Origin: Hafnia psychrotolerans
GTDB lineage: Bacteria; Pseudomonadota; Gammaproteobacteria; Enterobacterales; Enterobacteriaceae
Assembly: GCF_014639435.1 (NCBI RefSeq)
Contig: NZ_BMFZ01000004.1
Location: 62,001-126,000, forward strand
DNA: 64,000 bases
Direction of reading: 5' to 3'
Positions 8,088 to 17,635 of the stretch are shown here, in pieces. Each line of letters starts with the position of its first letter. Position 1 is the stretch's first letter. The notes under the pieces are model-generated. The model did not search any database and was not told where the DNA came from. It saw nothing but the letters and a program-made list of their open reading frames with translations. The translations under genes were made by a program, and so were the position numbers.

Positions 8088-8969
8088 TTAACCCAACGGC
8101 TTATTTTCCGTCAGAAAATCAATAAATACCCGCACTTTAGGCAGCATATGGCGGCGGCTGGGCCAAACCACAGAAAACTTGCCATTATCGTTGAGATAAT
8201 CACCGAGCACGGACAGCAATGCGCCTCGTTGTAACGCTTCACGCACCAAAAACTCAGGGACATAAGCCAGCCCGACACCCTGCTGCACCGCCTGCAACAA
8301 CGCCTCCAGATTATTACTACTGAGCACGACCGGCAGAGTGAGCGGTTGCGGGCTGTTGACCGCCCAGGGCTGCAACTGTCCATTAGCCGGAAAACGATAG
8401 CGCAGGCAGGCGTGGTGTTGCAGATCCATTGGCGTCAGCGGCGCAGGGTTGGTCTCGAAGTAGCTCGGGCTACCGACAATCACAAAATGAAAAGGTCCCA
8501 GCCGCCGCGACATCAATTGCGATGTGGGCAGTTCGCCGCTGCGCACGGCAACATCAATACCCTCCGCAATTAAATCCACCATGCGATCGCTGAAATCCAA
8601 CTCCAGTTCTACCTGCGGGTAGCGGCGCATGAACTCGGCCAGATGCGGCAATAACATGCGGTAACCGATAGCCGGCATACTGACGCGTAGCTTGCCCCGA
8701 GGCTCCGCAGAGACGCGTGACAGCTCCTGCTCCGCCTCCTCAATTTGTGCCACGATCTGCTGGCAGCGTTCAAAAAACAGCTGCCCTTCATCAGTCAGAC
8801 TGATTCGCCTGGTACTGCGGTTAAAGAGCCGAACACCCAGTTTCCCCTCCAGCCGGGCGACACTTTTACCCACCGCCGAAGAGGAGATGCCCATGCGTTC
8901 TCCCGCGGCTACAAAGCTATGAAGCTGTGCAGCCCGAACAAACGCCAGTATGCCGTTAAGATTTTCCAT
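8088..8969 (-). CDS. LysR-family transcriptional regulator
   Basis: A 293-residue LysR regulator when started at the ATG giving MENLNGILAFVRAAQ; the frame is open 30 codons further upstream but those residues have no family counterpart. The winged helix-turn-helix (SFVAAGERMGISSSAVGKSVARLE) occupies about residues 14-40 and the effector domain starts near residue 90 (GKLRVSMPAIGY). It belongs to the AaeR/DmlR-like subgroup (NRSTRRISLTDEG). It is divergent from an MFS drug exporter gene across a ~120-base region, so it most likely controls that exporter. Inducer unknown. Confidence 0.88.
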   Translation of the reverse strand: MENLNGILAFVRAAQLHSFVAAGERMGISSSAVGKSVARLEGKLGVRLFNRSTRRISLTDEGQLFFERCQQIVAQIEEAEQELSRVSAEPRGKLRVSMPAIGYRMLLPHLAEFMRRYPQVELELDFSDRMVDLIAEGIDVAVRSGELPTSQLMSRRLGPFHFVIVGSPSYFETNPAPLTPMDLQHHACLRYRFPANGQLQPWAVNSPQPLTLPVVLSSNNLEALLQAVQQGVGLAYVPEFLVREALQRGALLSVLGDYLNDNGKFSVVWPSRRHMLPKVRVFIDFLTENKPLG

Positions 8970-9087
8970 CATGATCACCGCTGAATGTTTAAACGCTATA
9001 CGAGCCATTCTGTCCGTAATATCCGGACTGTAAGCCTGTTTCGGCAACATTGTAGACATTTTATCATCTCAGTCACTTTCCTGTTTT

Positions 9088-10635
9088 ATGGACACGACCA
9101 TGACTCAACCTAAACCTCACCCCACGTCTCACATTTCAGGCTCGTCCAGCGTGCTGTTCACCCTCTGTCTGGCGGGGATGATTATGCCGCTGAATTTTGT
9201 CAGCGGTGCGGTGGCAACACCGGCCATTGCCCGCGAGTTAGGCGGCAGCGCCCAGGCTCTAAGCTGGATAACCAACGCCTTTATGCTCACTTTCGGCTGT
9301 TTTCTGATGGCCACCGGTGCGCTGGCCGATGAGTTTGGCCGTAAAAAGGTATTCATCTGCGGCGTGGCCGTGTTTGGTCTGCTTTCGCTGCTGCAAAGTT
9401 TCAGCACTAGCCTGGTGGAGATCGATTTACTGCGCGGTGCGCAAGGCATCGCCGCCGCTGCCGCACTGGCGGGCGGCTCCGCAGCGTTGGCGCAAGAGTT
9501 CGATGGGCCAGCACGCACCCGTGCATTCAGTCTGCTCGGCACCAGTTTTGGGATCGGGCTGGCGTTGGGGCCGTTTGTGGCGGGTTTGCTGATTGTGCAT
9601 TTCGGCTGGCGTGCGGTGTTTCTCTCCTCCACCCTGATCGCCCTGCTTTCTTTGCTGACCGGCGCATGGCGGATGCGGGAGTCACGCAATCCTGACGCCG
9701 CAGGTATTGACTGGCCCGGTACGCTGTCCTTCACTGCCATGTTGGCATTGCTGACCTGGGCATTGATGGAGATTCCACAGTACGGTCTGCAAAGCTTGCC
9801 GGTTCTGACGATGCTCGGAGGCGCGGCGCTGCTGCTGGCGCTGTTTATCGCCGTGGAACTGCACGTGAAACATCCGATGCTGGATTTGTCGCTGTTTCGT
9901 TTCCCACGGTTTATCGGCGTGCAGGCCTTACCGCTGGCGACCGGTTTCTGTTTTGTGGTCCTGCTGGTGCTTCTGCCGATGCAGTTTATTGGCATTGCGG
10001 GTCTGAGTGAACAACAGGCCGGGCTGATGATGATGCCGCTATCATTGCCGATGGTGGCCGTACCGCTGATTGCTGCATGGCTGACCCGCTGGATAAGCGC
10101 AGGCGTGCTCTGCACCTCGGGTTTAGTGCTGGCGGCGCTGGGTTTATGGTGGCTGAGCGTGGCGGTCAATACGCAAAATGTGGAGCAGATGATTTTACCG
10201 ATGCTGTTGATCGGGCTGGGCACCGGCATACCATGGGGTTTGATGGACGGGTTGTCGGTCAGCGTGGTGCCAAAAGAGCGAGCCGGTATGGCGACCGGGA
10301 TTTTCAGTACCACGCGCGTGGCGGGGGAAGGGATTTCACTGGCGACGGTCGGTGCCTTGCTGGCAGCGTTTATGCACGGCGGCCTGGCAGCGCATTTCTC
10401 CGACGCAGGGATCGCAGAAGCCAGCCAACGACTGGCGACAGGTAATTTACATCAGGCACAGCGCCTGCTGCCCGATGCCAGCGTCATGCAGTTACAGCAA
10501 ATATATGGCGCTTCGCTGCATCATCTGCTGCTGTGTCTGGTGGCGATCACGCTGCTATCGGCGGTGGTGGTGCTGTTGACATTGGCAGGAAAAGAGACGG
10601 CGACAGGAAGCGACAACAATATACGGTGCTGCTGA
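9088..10635 (+). CDS. MFS multidrug efflux transporter, DHA2 (14-TM) family
   Basis: A 515-residue inner-membrane proton antiporter. About fourteen hydrophobic segments are visible. Family marks include motif C-like ALGPFVAGLLIVHFGWRAVF after the fifth helix and motif A-like GALADEFGRKKVF between helices 2 and 3. Length and layout fit the EmrB/QacA-type DHA2 group. No EmrA-like adaptor gene accompanies it. A second ATG four codons in (MTQPK) could be the real start; neither has a good ribosome site. Divergent from the LysR gene, its probable regulator. Confidence 0.87.
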   Translation: MDTTMTQPKPHPTSHISGSSSVLFTLCLAGMIMPLNFVSGAVATPAIARELGGSAQALSWITNAFMLTFGCFLMATGALADEFGRKKVFICGVAVFGLLSLLQSFSTSLVEIDLLRGAQGIAAAAALAGGSAALAQEFDGPARTRAFSLLGTSFGIGLALGPFVAGLLIVHFGWRAVFLSSTLIALLSLLTGAWRMRESRNPDAAGIDWPGTLSFTAMLALLTWALMEIPQYGLQSLPVLTMLGGAALLLALFIAVELHVKHPMLDLSLFRFPRFIGVQALPLATGFCFVVLLVLLPMQFIGIAGLSEQQAGLMMMPLSLPMVAVPLIAAWLTRWISAGVLCTSGLVLAALGLWWLSVAVNTQNVEQMILPMLLIGLGTGIPWGLMDGLSVSVVPKERAGMATGIFSTTRVAGEGISLATVGALLAAFMHGGLAAHFSDAGIAEASQRLATGNLHQAQRLLPDASVMQLQQIYGASLHHLLLCLVAITLLSAVVVLLTLAGKETATGSDNNIRCC

Positions 10636-10715
10636 CGCTAACAGAGTAATCAGGAAGGAAAAACAGACCCGTGCGGCGCAGTCAGTAAAAACTGCCGCAC
10701 CGGTAGACGTGCAAA

Positions 10716-11198
10716 TTACAGCGCTTTGAGGATCTTCATCGTGGCATCAACGTCAATTTCGTCTTCGGAGAAGATGAAGGTGGTGTTCTGGAAGGTGGTG
10801 ACTGCCAGCTTTTTCAGCGTGCGTGTCTCTGCTTGCTTCTCTTCTTCTTCCTTCGGGCGGATACGGTTCATTAGCAAGCCAACTGACAGTACCGCGTTCT
10901 CTTTATTGATCTGAGATTCCGCAGGCACTTCTTCGCTGTAGGCCAGAAAAGACTTGATACTGGTGATTTTGATACGCTCACCGGCAATGAAAATGTACCG
11001 GCTTTCTGGCTCGACTTTTACCGCGAAAGCCGCAAGGCCTTTATTGTTGGTCGTCGGCTCGAACGTCACCACGGCGTCTTTCTTGATCAGCTCAGGGTTG
11101 GCGACTTTAATCACGTGGAAATAACGGTTATCGCCGTTTTCATCTTTGATAAAACCGAAACCTTTATCTTCAAACCAGGTTGTGATTGTCCCGTTCAT
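10716..11198 (-). CDS. Cold-shock-domain protein with C-terminal extension
   Basis: A 160-residue protein. Residues 1-66 form a CspA-like OB fold: MNGTITTWFEDKGFGFIKDE contains the RNP1 aromatic motif KGFGFI, and NRYFHVIKV stands in for RNP2 (usually FVHF). The remaining ~95 residues are a separate charged domain (RPKEEEEKQAETRTLKK) of unknown function. Likely a single-stranded nucleic acid binder in the cytoplasm. An AGGCGG ribosome site precedes the start. This longer two-domain form differs from the ~70-residue CspA paralogues. Confidence 0.8.
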   Translation of the reverse strand: MNGTITTWFEDKGFGFIKDENGDNRYFHVIKVANPELIKKDAVVTFEPTTNNKGLAAFAVKVEPESRYIFIAGERIKITSIKSFLAYSEEVPAESQINKENAVLSVGLLMNRIRPKEEEEKQAETRTLKKLAVTTFQNTTFIFSEDEIDVDATMKILKAL

Positions 11199-11366
11199 CG
11201 CTATAACCGCCTAATTAATCGTTCAACATGTCAAATTTTGCAGCGCGCAGTCTAATGCAGTTCGTGCCTAAAGTCCTGCGATTTACCGCAATACCGCCCT
11301 AAAGTCGACAGGTTGAATCAAGGATAGATAAAAAATTTGCTGTGCTTGCCAAATTTCTGGTGTTAA

Positions 11367-11783
11367 TCATTCGCGGCCCAACACCCGCAGACTTCGCTGT
11401 TTCAGGATACGGTGAAGGTTAAACTCTAGCCAGTCGGCCAGTCCGGTCGCCTGCTCTTTAACCTCGAGCCCCAGCGGCGACAAACTATACTCAACGTGTG
11501 GCGGAACGACCGGATACGAACGTCGGTCAACAAAACCGTCCTCTTCCAAAACCTGAAGCGTCTGGGCCAGCATTTTTTCGCTGATACCTCCAACTTTGCG
11601 GCGTAATTCGCTGAACCGCAGTGTTTCTTCGCTCAGGGCGATCAAAATCAGTAAGCCCCAGCGGCTGGTCACGTGACGGAGGATCTCCCTCGACGGACAA
11701 TTCGGATCGAGGACTTTTCCCTGTCGGAGCTGTTCCGATAGCGTCAAAGGTTCATAAAATTTTTCAGACGGAATGACTTGCAT
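11367..11783 (-). CDS. ytfH: HxlR-family winged-helix regulator (YtfH-like)
   Basis: A 138-residue HxlR/DUF24 regulator. The family core is clear: CPSREILRHVTSRWGLLILIAL, FSELRRKVGGISEKMLAQTLQ (recognition helix) and the wing VDRRSYPVVPPHVEYSLSPLG. The single Cys near residue 29 (NCPSRE) is the redox-sensing position in several HxlR/YodB/QorR proteins. It is divergent from qorB across 108 bases, the same arrangement as ytfH-ytfG in E. coli, so it probably represses qorB and responds to electrophiles or quinones. That role is by family analogy. Confidence 0.87.
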   Translation of the reverse strand: MQVIPSEKFYEPLTLSEQLRQGKVLDPNCPSREILRHVTSRWGLLILIALSEETLRFSELRRKVGGISEKMLAQTLQVLEEDGFVDRRSYPVVPPHVEYSLSPLGLEVKEQATGLADWLEFNLHRILKQRSLRVLGRE

Positions 11784-11818
11784 ACTTACCTTTTGGTGCG
11801 TACTTACAAAAAGTTAGT
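11783..11818. promoter_or_regulatory. Candidate YtfH operator in the divergent ytfH/qorB promoter region
   Basis: TACTTAC occurs twice, 18 bases apart (11783 and 11801). The second copy forms an inverted repeat ACTTAC-N5-GTTAGT (11802-11818), a layout typical of HxlR-family operators. Its place next to the regulator's start codon would permit autorepression. Binding is inferred. Confidence 0.4.
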
Positions 11819-11891
11819 GTATAGCATAAGATGCTTTCAGAGCCAGTGTCGTGAAGACCTCTTTTGAATAAATCTTTTTTGGAGAAACAAC

Positions 11892-12749
11892 ATGATTGCA
11901 ATTACCGGTGCTACCGGCCAGTTAGGCCGCCTTGTTATCACAGCGCTTCTGAAAAAAATTCCTGCTAATCAAATTATTGCTGCTGTACGCAGCCCTGAAA
12001 AAGCACAAGATCTGGCGGCGTTGGGTGTGGAAGTGCGTCAGGCAGATTACAGCCAGCCCGCCACGCTGGAGTCCGCGTTTAAAGGCGTCGAAAAGCTGTT
12101 GCTGATTTCGTCGAGTGAAGTGGGGCAGCGCGAAGCGCAACATCAAGCCGTGATCACGGCGGCACAACGTGCGGGCGTTAAATTGCTGGCATATACCAGT
12201 TTGCTGCACGCAGATAAAAGCCCGCTGGGTCTGGGCGTGGAACATCGCGCAACAGAAAAAGCGTTAAGCGAATCTGGCGTACCTTTTGTACTGCTGCGTA
12301 ACGGCTGGTATACCGAAAACTACGCGGCGAGCGTGGCGCCGGCGCTGGCACACAATGCCTTTATCGGCTCCGTAGGCGAAGGTCGTATTTCTTCTGCGAC
12401 GCGTCAGGACTATGCCGAAGCGGCAGCGGCGGTGCTGAGTCTGGATAATCAGGCCGGTAAGGTCTACGAACTGGCGGGCGACGAATCCTATACGCTGGCT
12501 GAGTTCTCTGCAGAAATCGCGCAACAATCAGGCAAAAAAGTGGATTATGTGAATCTGCCGGAAGCCGAGTTTGCTAAAGCGCTGGTGGATGCGGGCTTAC
12601 CGGAAGGTTTGTCGACTATGCTGGCGGATTCTGATGCTGGTGCTGAAAAAGGGGGCCTGTTTGATGATTCACATTCATTAAGCAAACTGATTGGTCGTCC
12701 GACAACCTCCTTCAAAGATGTGATTGCTGCGACGCTGAAATCTCTCTGA
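11892..12749 (+). CDS. qorB: NAD(P)H:quinone oxidoreductase 2
   Basis: A 285-residue atypical short-chain dehydrogenase (NmrA-like), matching QorB/YtfG of E. coli. The nucleotide-binding motif GATGQLG (G6, G9, G12) starts the Rossmann fold; YTSLLHADKSPLGL and LRNGWYTENY are typical of the group. It reduces quinones, protecting against redox-cycling compounds in the cytoplasm. Controlled most likely by the divergent HxlR gene. A hairpin follows its stop. Confidence 0.92.
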   Translation: MIAITGATGQLGRLVITALLKKIPANQIIAAVRSPEKAQDLAALGVEVRQADYSQPATLESAFKGVEKLLLISSSEVGQREAQHQAVITAAQRAGVKLLAYTSLLHADKSPLGLGVEHRATEKALSESGVPFVLLRNGWYTENYAASVAPALAHNAFIGSVGEGRISSATRQDYAEAAAAVLSLDNQAGKVYELAGDESYTLAEFSAEIAQQSGKKVDYVNLPEAEFAKALVDAGLPEGLSTMLADSDAGAEKGGLFDDSHSLSKLIGRPTTSFKDVIAATLKSL

Positions 12750-12767
12750 TTCTTAGGTGTCATTTGT

Positions 12768-12800
12768 CGGCCTGTTTACCACACATCGAATAACAGGCCG
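12768..12800. terminator. Hairpin between converging qorB and alkB
   Basis: CGGCCTGTT / AACAGGCCG, nine-base-pair stem with a 15-base loop; placed to end transcription from both sides. Confidence 0.55.
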
Positions 12801-12815
12801 TATTTCCCCTCACCT

Positions 12816-13472
12816 TCACCGCAGCGCGTGGCGAAACGTGAGATTGAAGCGGTATTGCCCCGTCAGCGGATGCTCGCCTGCTTTTAGAGGCAAAATACCG
12901 TGATAGCGAAGACGTGACGGTCCGCCCCACACCACGATATCTCCGTGGGTCAGCGCCACCCGCTGAGTTTTATCACTGCGTTCCAGGCCACCAAATTGAA
13001 ATGTCGCCGGCAAGCCAAGGGAGACAGAAACAATCGGTGCGCCGAAGTCTTGTTCGTCCTTATCCTGATGCAGTGACATTTTAGCCCCCGGCTGATAGCG
13101 ATTAATCAGACAGGCATCCGGCTGAAAGTAAGAGAAACCCGCCTGCTCAGCAGCCTCCACCGCCAGTGCATAAAACAGTGGCGGCATCGCGGGCCACGGC
13201 TGTTGATTCTCAGGCGACGTTGCCTGATAGCGATATCCCTGAAGATCAGTCACCCAACCGACATCGCCGCAGTTAGTCATGGCGACGGACATCTCGTATC
13301 CACCAGGCGTCGCACGGTATTGGAACGGCACCAGATCAGCAATACGCTGGATCTCGGCCAGTAATGCGGCGTCATCTTGCAGCGCACCACCACGCAGCAC
13401 CACTGCGCCGGGCGCTAACTCCTCACGCCAGTGAGGATGGAAATCCGGGTGGTCGAAAAGATCCAAATTCAT
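12816..13472 (-). CDS. alkB: DNA oxidative demethylase AlkB
   Basis: A 218-residue Fe(II)/2-oxoglutarate dioxygenase that removes methyl groups from 1-methyladenine and 3-methylcytosine. The iron ligands H135, D137 (LHQDKD) and H191 (RYHGILPL) and the 2-oxoglutarate arginines (R208 and R214 in GQYRFNLTFRH) are present in E. coli AlkB spacing. The start is the ATG giving MNLDLF, five bases after a perfect AGGAGG; a GTG two codons earlier overlaps that site. Unlike E. coli it is not next to ada. Confidence 0.95.
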   Translation of the reverse strand: MNLDLFDHPDFHPHWREELAPGAVVLRGGALQDDAALLAEIQRIADLVPFQYRATPGGYEMSVAMTNCGDVGWVTDLQGYRYQATSPENQQPWPAMPPLFYALAVEAAEQAGFSYFQPDACLINRYQPGAKMSLHQDKDEQDFGAPIVSVSLGLPATFQFGGLERSDKTQRVALTHGDIVVWGGPSRLRYHGILPLKAGEHPLTGQYRFNLTFRHALR

Positions 13473-13599
13473 GTCCACCTCCTGAAAGCGTTATCCCATC
13501 AGTATATACCTTAAATAATGCGTTAAGGCTGGCGGTATACAGCGCGTTTCCGCTAAGGTTTGGTTAACGATTCAAATCAGTTCTTATCCAGGAGGCACT

Positions 13600-14418
13600 A
13601 TGAGCCGCGAAATTAACAAAGACACCCAACTGTGTATGTCACTGTCTGGGCGTCCGGGCAACTTCGGCACCCGTTTTCACAACTATTTGTACCAGGCGTT
13701 GGATCTGAATTTCATCTACAAGGCGTTTACTACGAAGGATATTGAAGCGGCCGTTAAAGGCGTACGGGCGCTGGGTATTCGAGGTTGTGCGGTATCAATG
13801 CCATTCAAGGAAGCCTGCATAACGTTTCTGGATGAGCTCGATCCTTCCGCCACGGCCATCCAGTCGGTCAATACTATCGTTAATGACGACGGTGTTCTGC
13901 GGGCCTACAACACGGATTATATCGCCGTGGCTAAATTGCTGAACAGCTACCAGGTTCCACATGATGCCGTGTTCGCGCTGCGCGGCAGCGGTGGTATGGG
14001 TAAAGCCGTCGTCGCTGCACTTCGCGATGCCGGTTTCAAAAATGGTTATATCATTGCCCGCAATGAAAAAAATGGCCGTGAACTGGCGCAGGAATACGGT
14101 TACTCGTGGAAAAGCGACGTGGGTAGTTTAGCGGTGGATATGCTTATCAACGTCACGCCGATTGGCATGGCAGGCGGCCCCGAGGCGGATTCACTGGCCT
14201 TTGAACCGGAAGTGATCGAGCGAGCTTCTATCATCTTCGACGTGGTGGCTCTGCCGGTGGAGACACCGCTAATCCGTTACGGACGTGAGCACCATAAGCA
14301 GGTGATCACAGGCGCCGAGGTGGCGACGCTTCAGGCGGTAGAACAGTTCGTGTTGTATACCGGAAAACACCCGGATGATGCCCTGATTGCGCAAGCCGCG
14401 ACGCACGCCCGGGGATGA
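13600..14418 (+). CDS. Shikimate 5-dehydrogenase-like protein (SdhL/HI0607 type)
   Basis: A 272-residue AroE-family protein. The substrate half carries SLSGRPGNFGTRFHNYLYQALDL in place of the usual GxPIxHSxSPxxHN, and CAVSMPFKEACI supplies the catalytic lysine. The C-terminal half has the NADP-binding LRGSGGMGKAVVAAL. The altered substrate motif is typical of the shikimate dehydrogenase-like (SDH-L) branch known from Haemophilus HI0607, which reduces shikimate poorly and whose true substrate is unclear; the biosynthetic AroE would be elsewhere. AGGAGG precedes the ATG. Confidence 0.85.
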   Translation: MSREINKDTQLCMSLSGRPGNFGTRFHNYLYQALDLNFIYKAFTTKDIEAAVKGVRALGIRGCAVSMPFKEACITFLDELDPSATAIQSVNTIVNDDGVLRAYNTDYIAVAKLLNSYQVPHDAVFALRGSGGMGKAVVAALRDAGFKNGYIIARNEKNGRELAQEYGYSWKSDVGSLAVDMLINVTPIGMAGGPEADSLAFEPEVIERASIIFDVVALPVETPLIRYGREHHKQVITGAEVATLQAVEQFVLYTGKHPDDALIAQAATHARG

Positions 14419-14464
14419 CGTACGCCTAAAGATAAGGACACGCACCAACAGAATGCACGAAAAC

Positions 14465-14487
14465 GGCCCGAAATTTCATCGCGGGCC
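14465..14487 (-). terminator. Hairpin downstream of exbD
   Basis: GGCCCG / CGGGCC stem between the converging SDH-like gene and exbD; modest stability and no clean T-run. Confidence 0.4.
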
Positions 14488-14512
14488 ATCTATATTGAGA
14501 CGAAAAAAGTGA

Positions 14513-14941
14513 TTACTTAACCGCACCAATCTGCTCTGCGCCGACTAAACCGACTTTCAGATAACCGGCTTTTCGCAGGGTATCCATCACGCTCATCAGC
14601 GTTTCATAATCGACCGACTTATCAGCCTGGAAGAAAATGGTGCTCTGTTTGTCACCGTGAGTACGTTGATCAAGCTGTTCAGTGAGGTTATCGCGATTAA
14701 CAGCGTTGTCCCCCAAATAGAGTTGCTTGTCAGCTTTCACCGTCAGGAACACCGGCTTTTCCGGGCGCGGCTGCGGCTTAGCGGTCGAGGCGGGTAAATC
14801 GACTCGCACATCAACGGTCGCCAGTGGCGCGGCCACCATGAAGATGATCAACAACACCAACATCACATCGATAAAAGGCGTGACGTTAATGTCATGCATT
14901 TCACCACTTTCGTCGAGATCGTCATTTAAACGTATGGCCAT
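14513..14941 (-). CDS. exbD: TonB-system energising protein ExbD
   Basis: A 142-residue inner-membrane protein with one N-terminal transmembrane helix. The essential aspartate D25 is present in TPFIDVMLVLLIIFMVAAP, followed by a periplasmic domain. With ExbB it forms the proton channel that drives TonB for siderophore and vitamin B12 uptake. Starts six bases after the exbB stop, so cotranscribed. Iron control via the Fur-like site upstream of exbB is expected. Confidence 0.96.
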   Translation of the reverse strand: MAIRLNDDLDESGEMHDINVTPFIDVMLVLLIIFMVAAPLATVDVRVDLPASTAKPQPRPEKPVFLTVKADKQLYLGDNAVNRDNLTEQLDQRTHGDKQSTIFFQADKSVDYETLMSVMDTLRKAGYLKVGLVGAEQIGAVK

Positions 14942-14947
14942 GATTGA

Positions 14948-15883
14948 TTACCCTACGCGCAACTGGCGATCGGCCAGGGGCCGCGGTGTTTCACCTGCGC
15001 TGGCGGCCAGATCCAGATCACGTCCCTGCAACAGTAAAATCTGCGCTGCCACATCCCCCACCTGATGGCGGTAAGAGCCGATGGTACGGGCGAAGATATT
15101 GTAAATGACGACCGCGGGGATCGCGGCAATCAGGCCAACGGCAGTGGCCAACAGAGCTTCCGCAATGCCAGGAGCGACGACGGCAAGATTGGTGGTTTGC
15201 GTCTGTGCAATGCCGATAAAGCTGTTCATGATGCCCCAAACCGTACCGAACAAGCCGACAAACGGGGAGATCGCGCCGATAGTGGCGAGAATACCATTAC
15301 CACGGCCCATATGGCGGCCGGCAGCACTGACGCGGCGCTCCAGACGAAAACCCGTACGATCCTTGATGCCGCTGTTGTCGGTGGATCCCGCTGACAGTTC
15401 GAGTTCGTTTTGAGCATCGCGCACCATTTGGCTGCTGATGCTGTTGGCGTCAAAATTTTCTGCCTGCTCAGCGGCTTCATCCAGCGTACGTACCGTTTCC
15501 AGCGCGGCGAACTCACGGCGCAAACGGCGTTTGCCGCTCCACACTTCCGCACCTTTGCTAAACAGCAGTGTCCAGGTTACCACCGAGGCCAGCAACAGCC
15601 CAATCATCACGATTTTCACTATCACGTCAGCATGGTGATACATACCAAGCACGGAGAGATCTTTAGGGATCACTGGCTGCGCTGCCACATTGTCGACAGG
15701 CACAGCGTTGACCGGCGTCACTGCCGTAGGCGTTTCGTTGGTGCTGGCGGCCGGTTGGGCGGTCTGTGTTACAGCTTCAGCTGCCGCCGAAGAAGGCGCC
15801 GCGTAAGCGTTGCCTGCGAAGCAGGCTACCAAAACTAATGACATCAAAAATGACGCCATCTCTTTCATCTTATTGCGAGCCAT
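14948..15883 (-). CDS. exbB: TonB-system energising protein ExbB, long form
   Basis: A 311-residue member of the MotA/TolQ/ExbB family. I start it at the ATG giving MARNKMKEM, 12 bases after GGAGG; the frame is open 18 codons further up without support. Compared with E. coli ExbB (244 residues) it has an N-terminal extension: a signal-peptide-like helix ending NAYA, then an Ala/Pro/Thr-rich stretch (TAQPAASTNETPTAV) that should lie in the periplasm before the first transmembrane helix. This long form is known in Serratia and other genera. The conserved core (LERRVSAAGRHMGRGNGILATIG ... EALLATAVGLIAAIPAVV) is intact. Confidence 0.93.
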   Translation of the reverse strand: MARNKMKEMASFLMSLVLVACFAGNAYAAPSSAAAEAVTQTAQPAASTNETPTAVTPVNAVPVDNVAAQPVIPKDLSVLGMYHHADVIVKIVMIGLLLASVVTWTLLFSKGAEVWSGKRRLRREFAALETVRTLDEAAEQAENFDANSISSQMVRDAQNELELSAGSTDNSGIKDRTGFRLERRVSAAGRHMGRGNGILATIGAISPFVGLFGTVWGIMNSFIGIAQTQTTNLAVVAPGIAEALLATAVGLIAAIPAVVIYNIFARTIGSYRHQVGDVAAQILLLQGRDLDLAASAGETPRPLADRQLRVG

Positions 15884-15964
15884 TTTCAAGCGTCGCCTCC
15901 AGCCAGAATCAATGTGTACGGGGATTAATAGCGCCAAATCATATCAAAAAAGAAGCTCGAATTG

Positions 15965-15995
15965 ATAGTGGTTCTCATTATTATTTACATTATCG
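15965..15995 (-). promoter_or_regulatory. Probable Fur box upstream of exbB
   Basis: The minus strand reads CGATAATG-TAAATAATAATGAGAA-CCACTATC, an AT-rich dyad that overlaps well with the Fur consensus GATAATGATAATCATTATC, about 80-110 bases before the exbB start. Position and gene function support iron repression; no binding was tested. Confidence 0.55.
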
Positions 15996-16207
15996 CAGTT
16001 CGACACGCCCATATTATTGACCAGTAACGTGCATTTTGGGGGGATATCAGCCTGCCGGGCAGGCTTTGTTAAAACGTATAGCGGAAATTTTTTCATTCAT
16101 CGGCCAAAAACCGTACCCTACCTCAAGTGCATGTTAAATTAATAGCAAGGACAAGGCCGCGCCGGATGACGCTGGCCGTTATGATAATAAACGGGTGAAA
16201 CAGGCAT

Positions 16208-17404
16208 ATGTCTTCGAAAAAAATCGAAACCACACTGATCAGCGCTGGCCGTGACAAAAAGTACACATTGGGTTCTGTTAATTCCGTGATCCAGCGAGCC
16301 TCATCACTGGTGTTCAACACGGTAGCCGATAAAAAACATGCCACCAAAAACCGCGCCGATGGTGAACTGTTTTATGGCCGTCGCGGTACGCTGACTCACT
16401 TCTCATTCCAGGAGGCGATGGTCGAACTGGAAGGCGGTGCGGGTTGTGCACTTTACCCGTGCGGCGCGGCAGCGGTCAGCAACGCTATTCTGTCGTTTGT
16501 CTCCAGCGGCGACAACATTCTGGTGGCAGGTTCAGCCTATGAACCCACACAGGATTTCGCCGAAAAAGTGTTGAGAAAGCTCGGCATCAGCACCACCTAT
16601 TTCCCGGCTACGATTGGTGGTGAACTCGGTTCGTTGATGCAGCCGAACACCAAAGTGGTGTTCCTGGAAGCGCCAGGCTCAATCACCATGGAAATGCCCG
16701 ATATTCCGGCGATGGTTCGCGCCGTCCGTGCGGTGAACCCGGACGTTGTGGTGATGATCGACAACACCTGGGCGGCAGGAATTTTGTTTAAAGCGCTGGA
16801 GTTTGATATCGATATTTCGATTCAGGCTGGCACCAAGTACATCATCGGCCACTCTGACGCGATGATCGGCACCGCCGTCAGTAATGCGCGCTGCTGGGAA
16901 CAGCTGCGTGAACACTCCTACCTGATGGGCCAGATGGTCGATGCCGATACAGCTTACGTCGCCAGCCGTGGTTTGCGCACACTCAGCATCCGCCTGCGTC
17001 AACATGAAGAGAGTAGCATCCAGATAGCACAGTGGCTGGCAGAGCGCCCGGAAGTGGCAAGGGTCAACCATCCTGCGCTACCAGGAAGCGCCGGTCACGC
17101 ATTCTGGAAACGTGATTTCACCGGCAGCTGCGGTCTATTCTCTTTCGTGCTGAAACAACGGCTGAGTGATCAACAGTTGGCGGATTATCTCGACCACTTC
17201 GAACATTTCAGCATGGCCTATTCGTGGGGCGGTTTCGAGTCACTGGTGCTGGCCAACCAACCCGAAGAGATCCAAGCGATCCGCCCGGCAGAAACCGTCG
17301 ACTTCAGCGGTACTCTGGTTCGGCTACATATCGGCCTGGAAAATCGCGACGATCTGCTCGCCGACCTGGAGAACGCCTTCCGCCGTATTGCCGCTAAAGG
17401 CTGA
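16208..17404 (+). CDS. metC: Cystathionine beta-lyase
   Basis: A 398-residue PLP enzyme of the Cys/Met metabolism family that splits cystathionine to homocysteine, ammonia and pyruvate in methionine synthesis. The PLP-binding lysine is K210 in [12 protein letters not shown], the same number as in E. coli MetC; the phosphate-binding loop lies in [14 protein letters not shown] and the active-site YGRRG near residue 56. Divergent from exbBD as in E. coli. No clear MetJ box repeat was seen in the 270-base upstream region. Confidence 0.96.
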   Translation: MSSKKIETTLISAGRDKKYTLGSVNSVIQRASSLVFNTVADKKHATKNRADGELFYGRRGTLTHFSFQEAMVELEGGAGCALYPCGAAAVSNAILSFVSSGDNILVAGSAYEPTQDFAEKVLRKLGISTTYFPATIGGELGSLMQPNTKVVFLEAPGSITMEMPDIPAMVRAVRAVNPDVVVMIDNTWAAGILFKALEFDIDISIQAGTKYIIGHSDAMIGTAVSNARCWEQLREHSYLMGQMVDADTAYVASRGLRTLSIRLRQHEESSIQIAQWLAERPEVARVNHPALPGSAGHAFWKRDFTGSCGLFSFVLKQRLSDQQLADYLDHFEHFSMAYSWGGFESLVLANQPEEIQAIRPAETVDFSGTLVRLHIGLENRDDLLADLENAFRRIAAKG

Positions 17405-17635
17405 TGATTGCGACAGACAGCGCAGATTCGCATCCTGTTTGTCGATATTTAGCTCAGGAGATGTCATTAATTTGTCTGCGTAAAGGCATAGCCTCAGCGA
17501 ATGACGTATGAGACTTCTATAGCTACGTTGAATATTACTGCTCTTGAACATTGTCCTCAGATCAACCTCGGCGCGACCGATCTGCGTTACACTGACCCCG
17601 TGGCCGTTTTTCACAGAACCCTGACAGGACAGACT

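Noticed and set aside
9129-10313. 394-codon open frame antisense to the MFS transporter
   Set aside because: Lies wholly inside the transporter gene; composition is Ser/Pro/Arg-rich shadow coding with no motif or ribosome site.
16021-16207. MetJ boxes upstream of metC
   Set aside because: No tandem AGACGTCT-like octamers could be seen.
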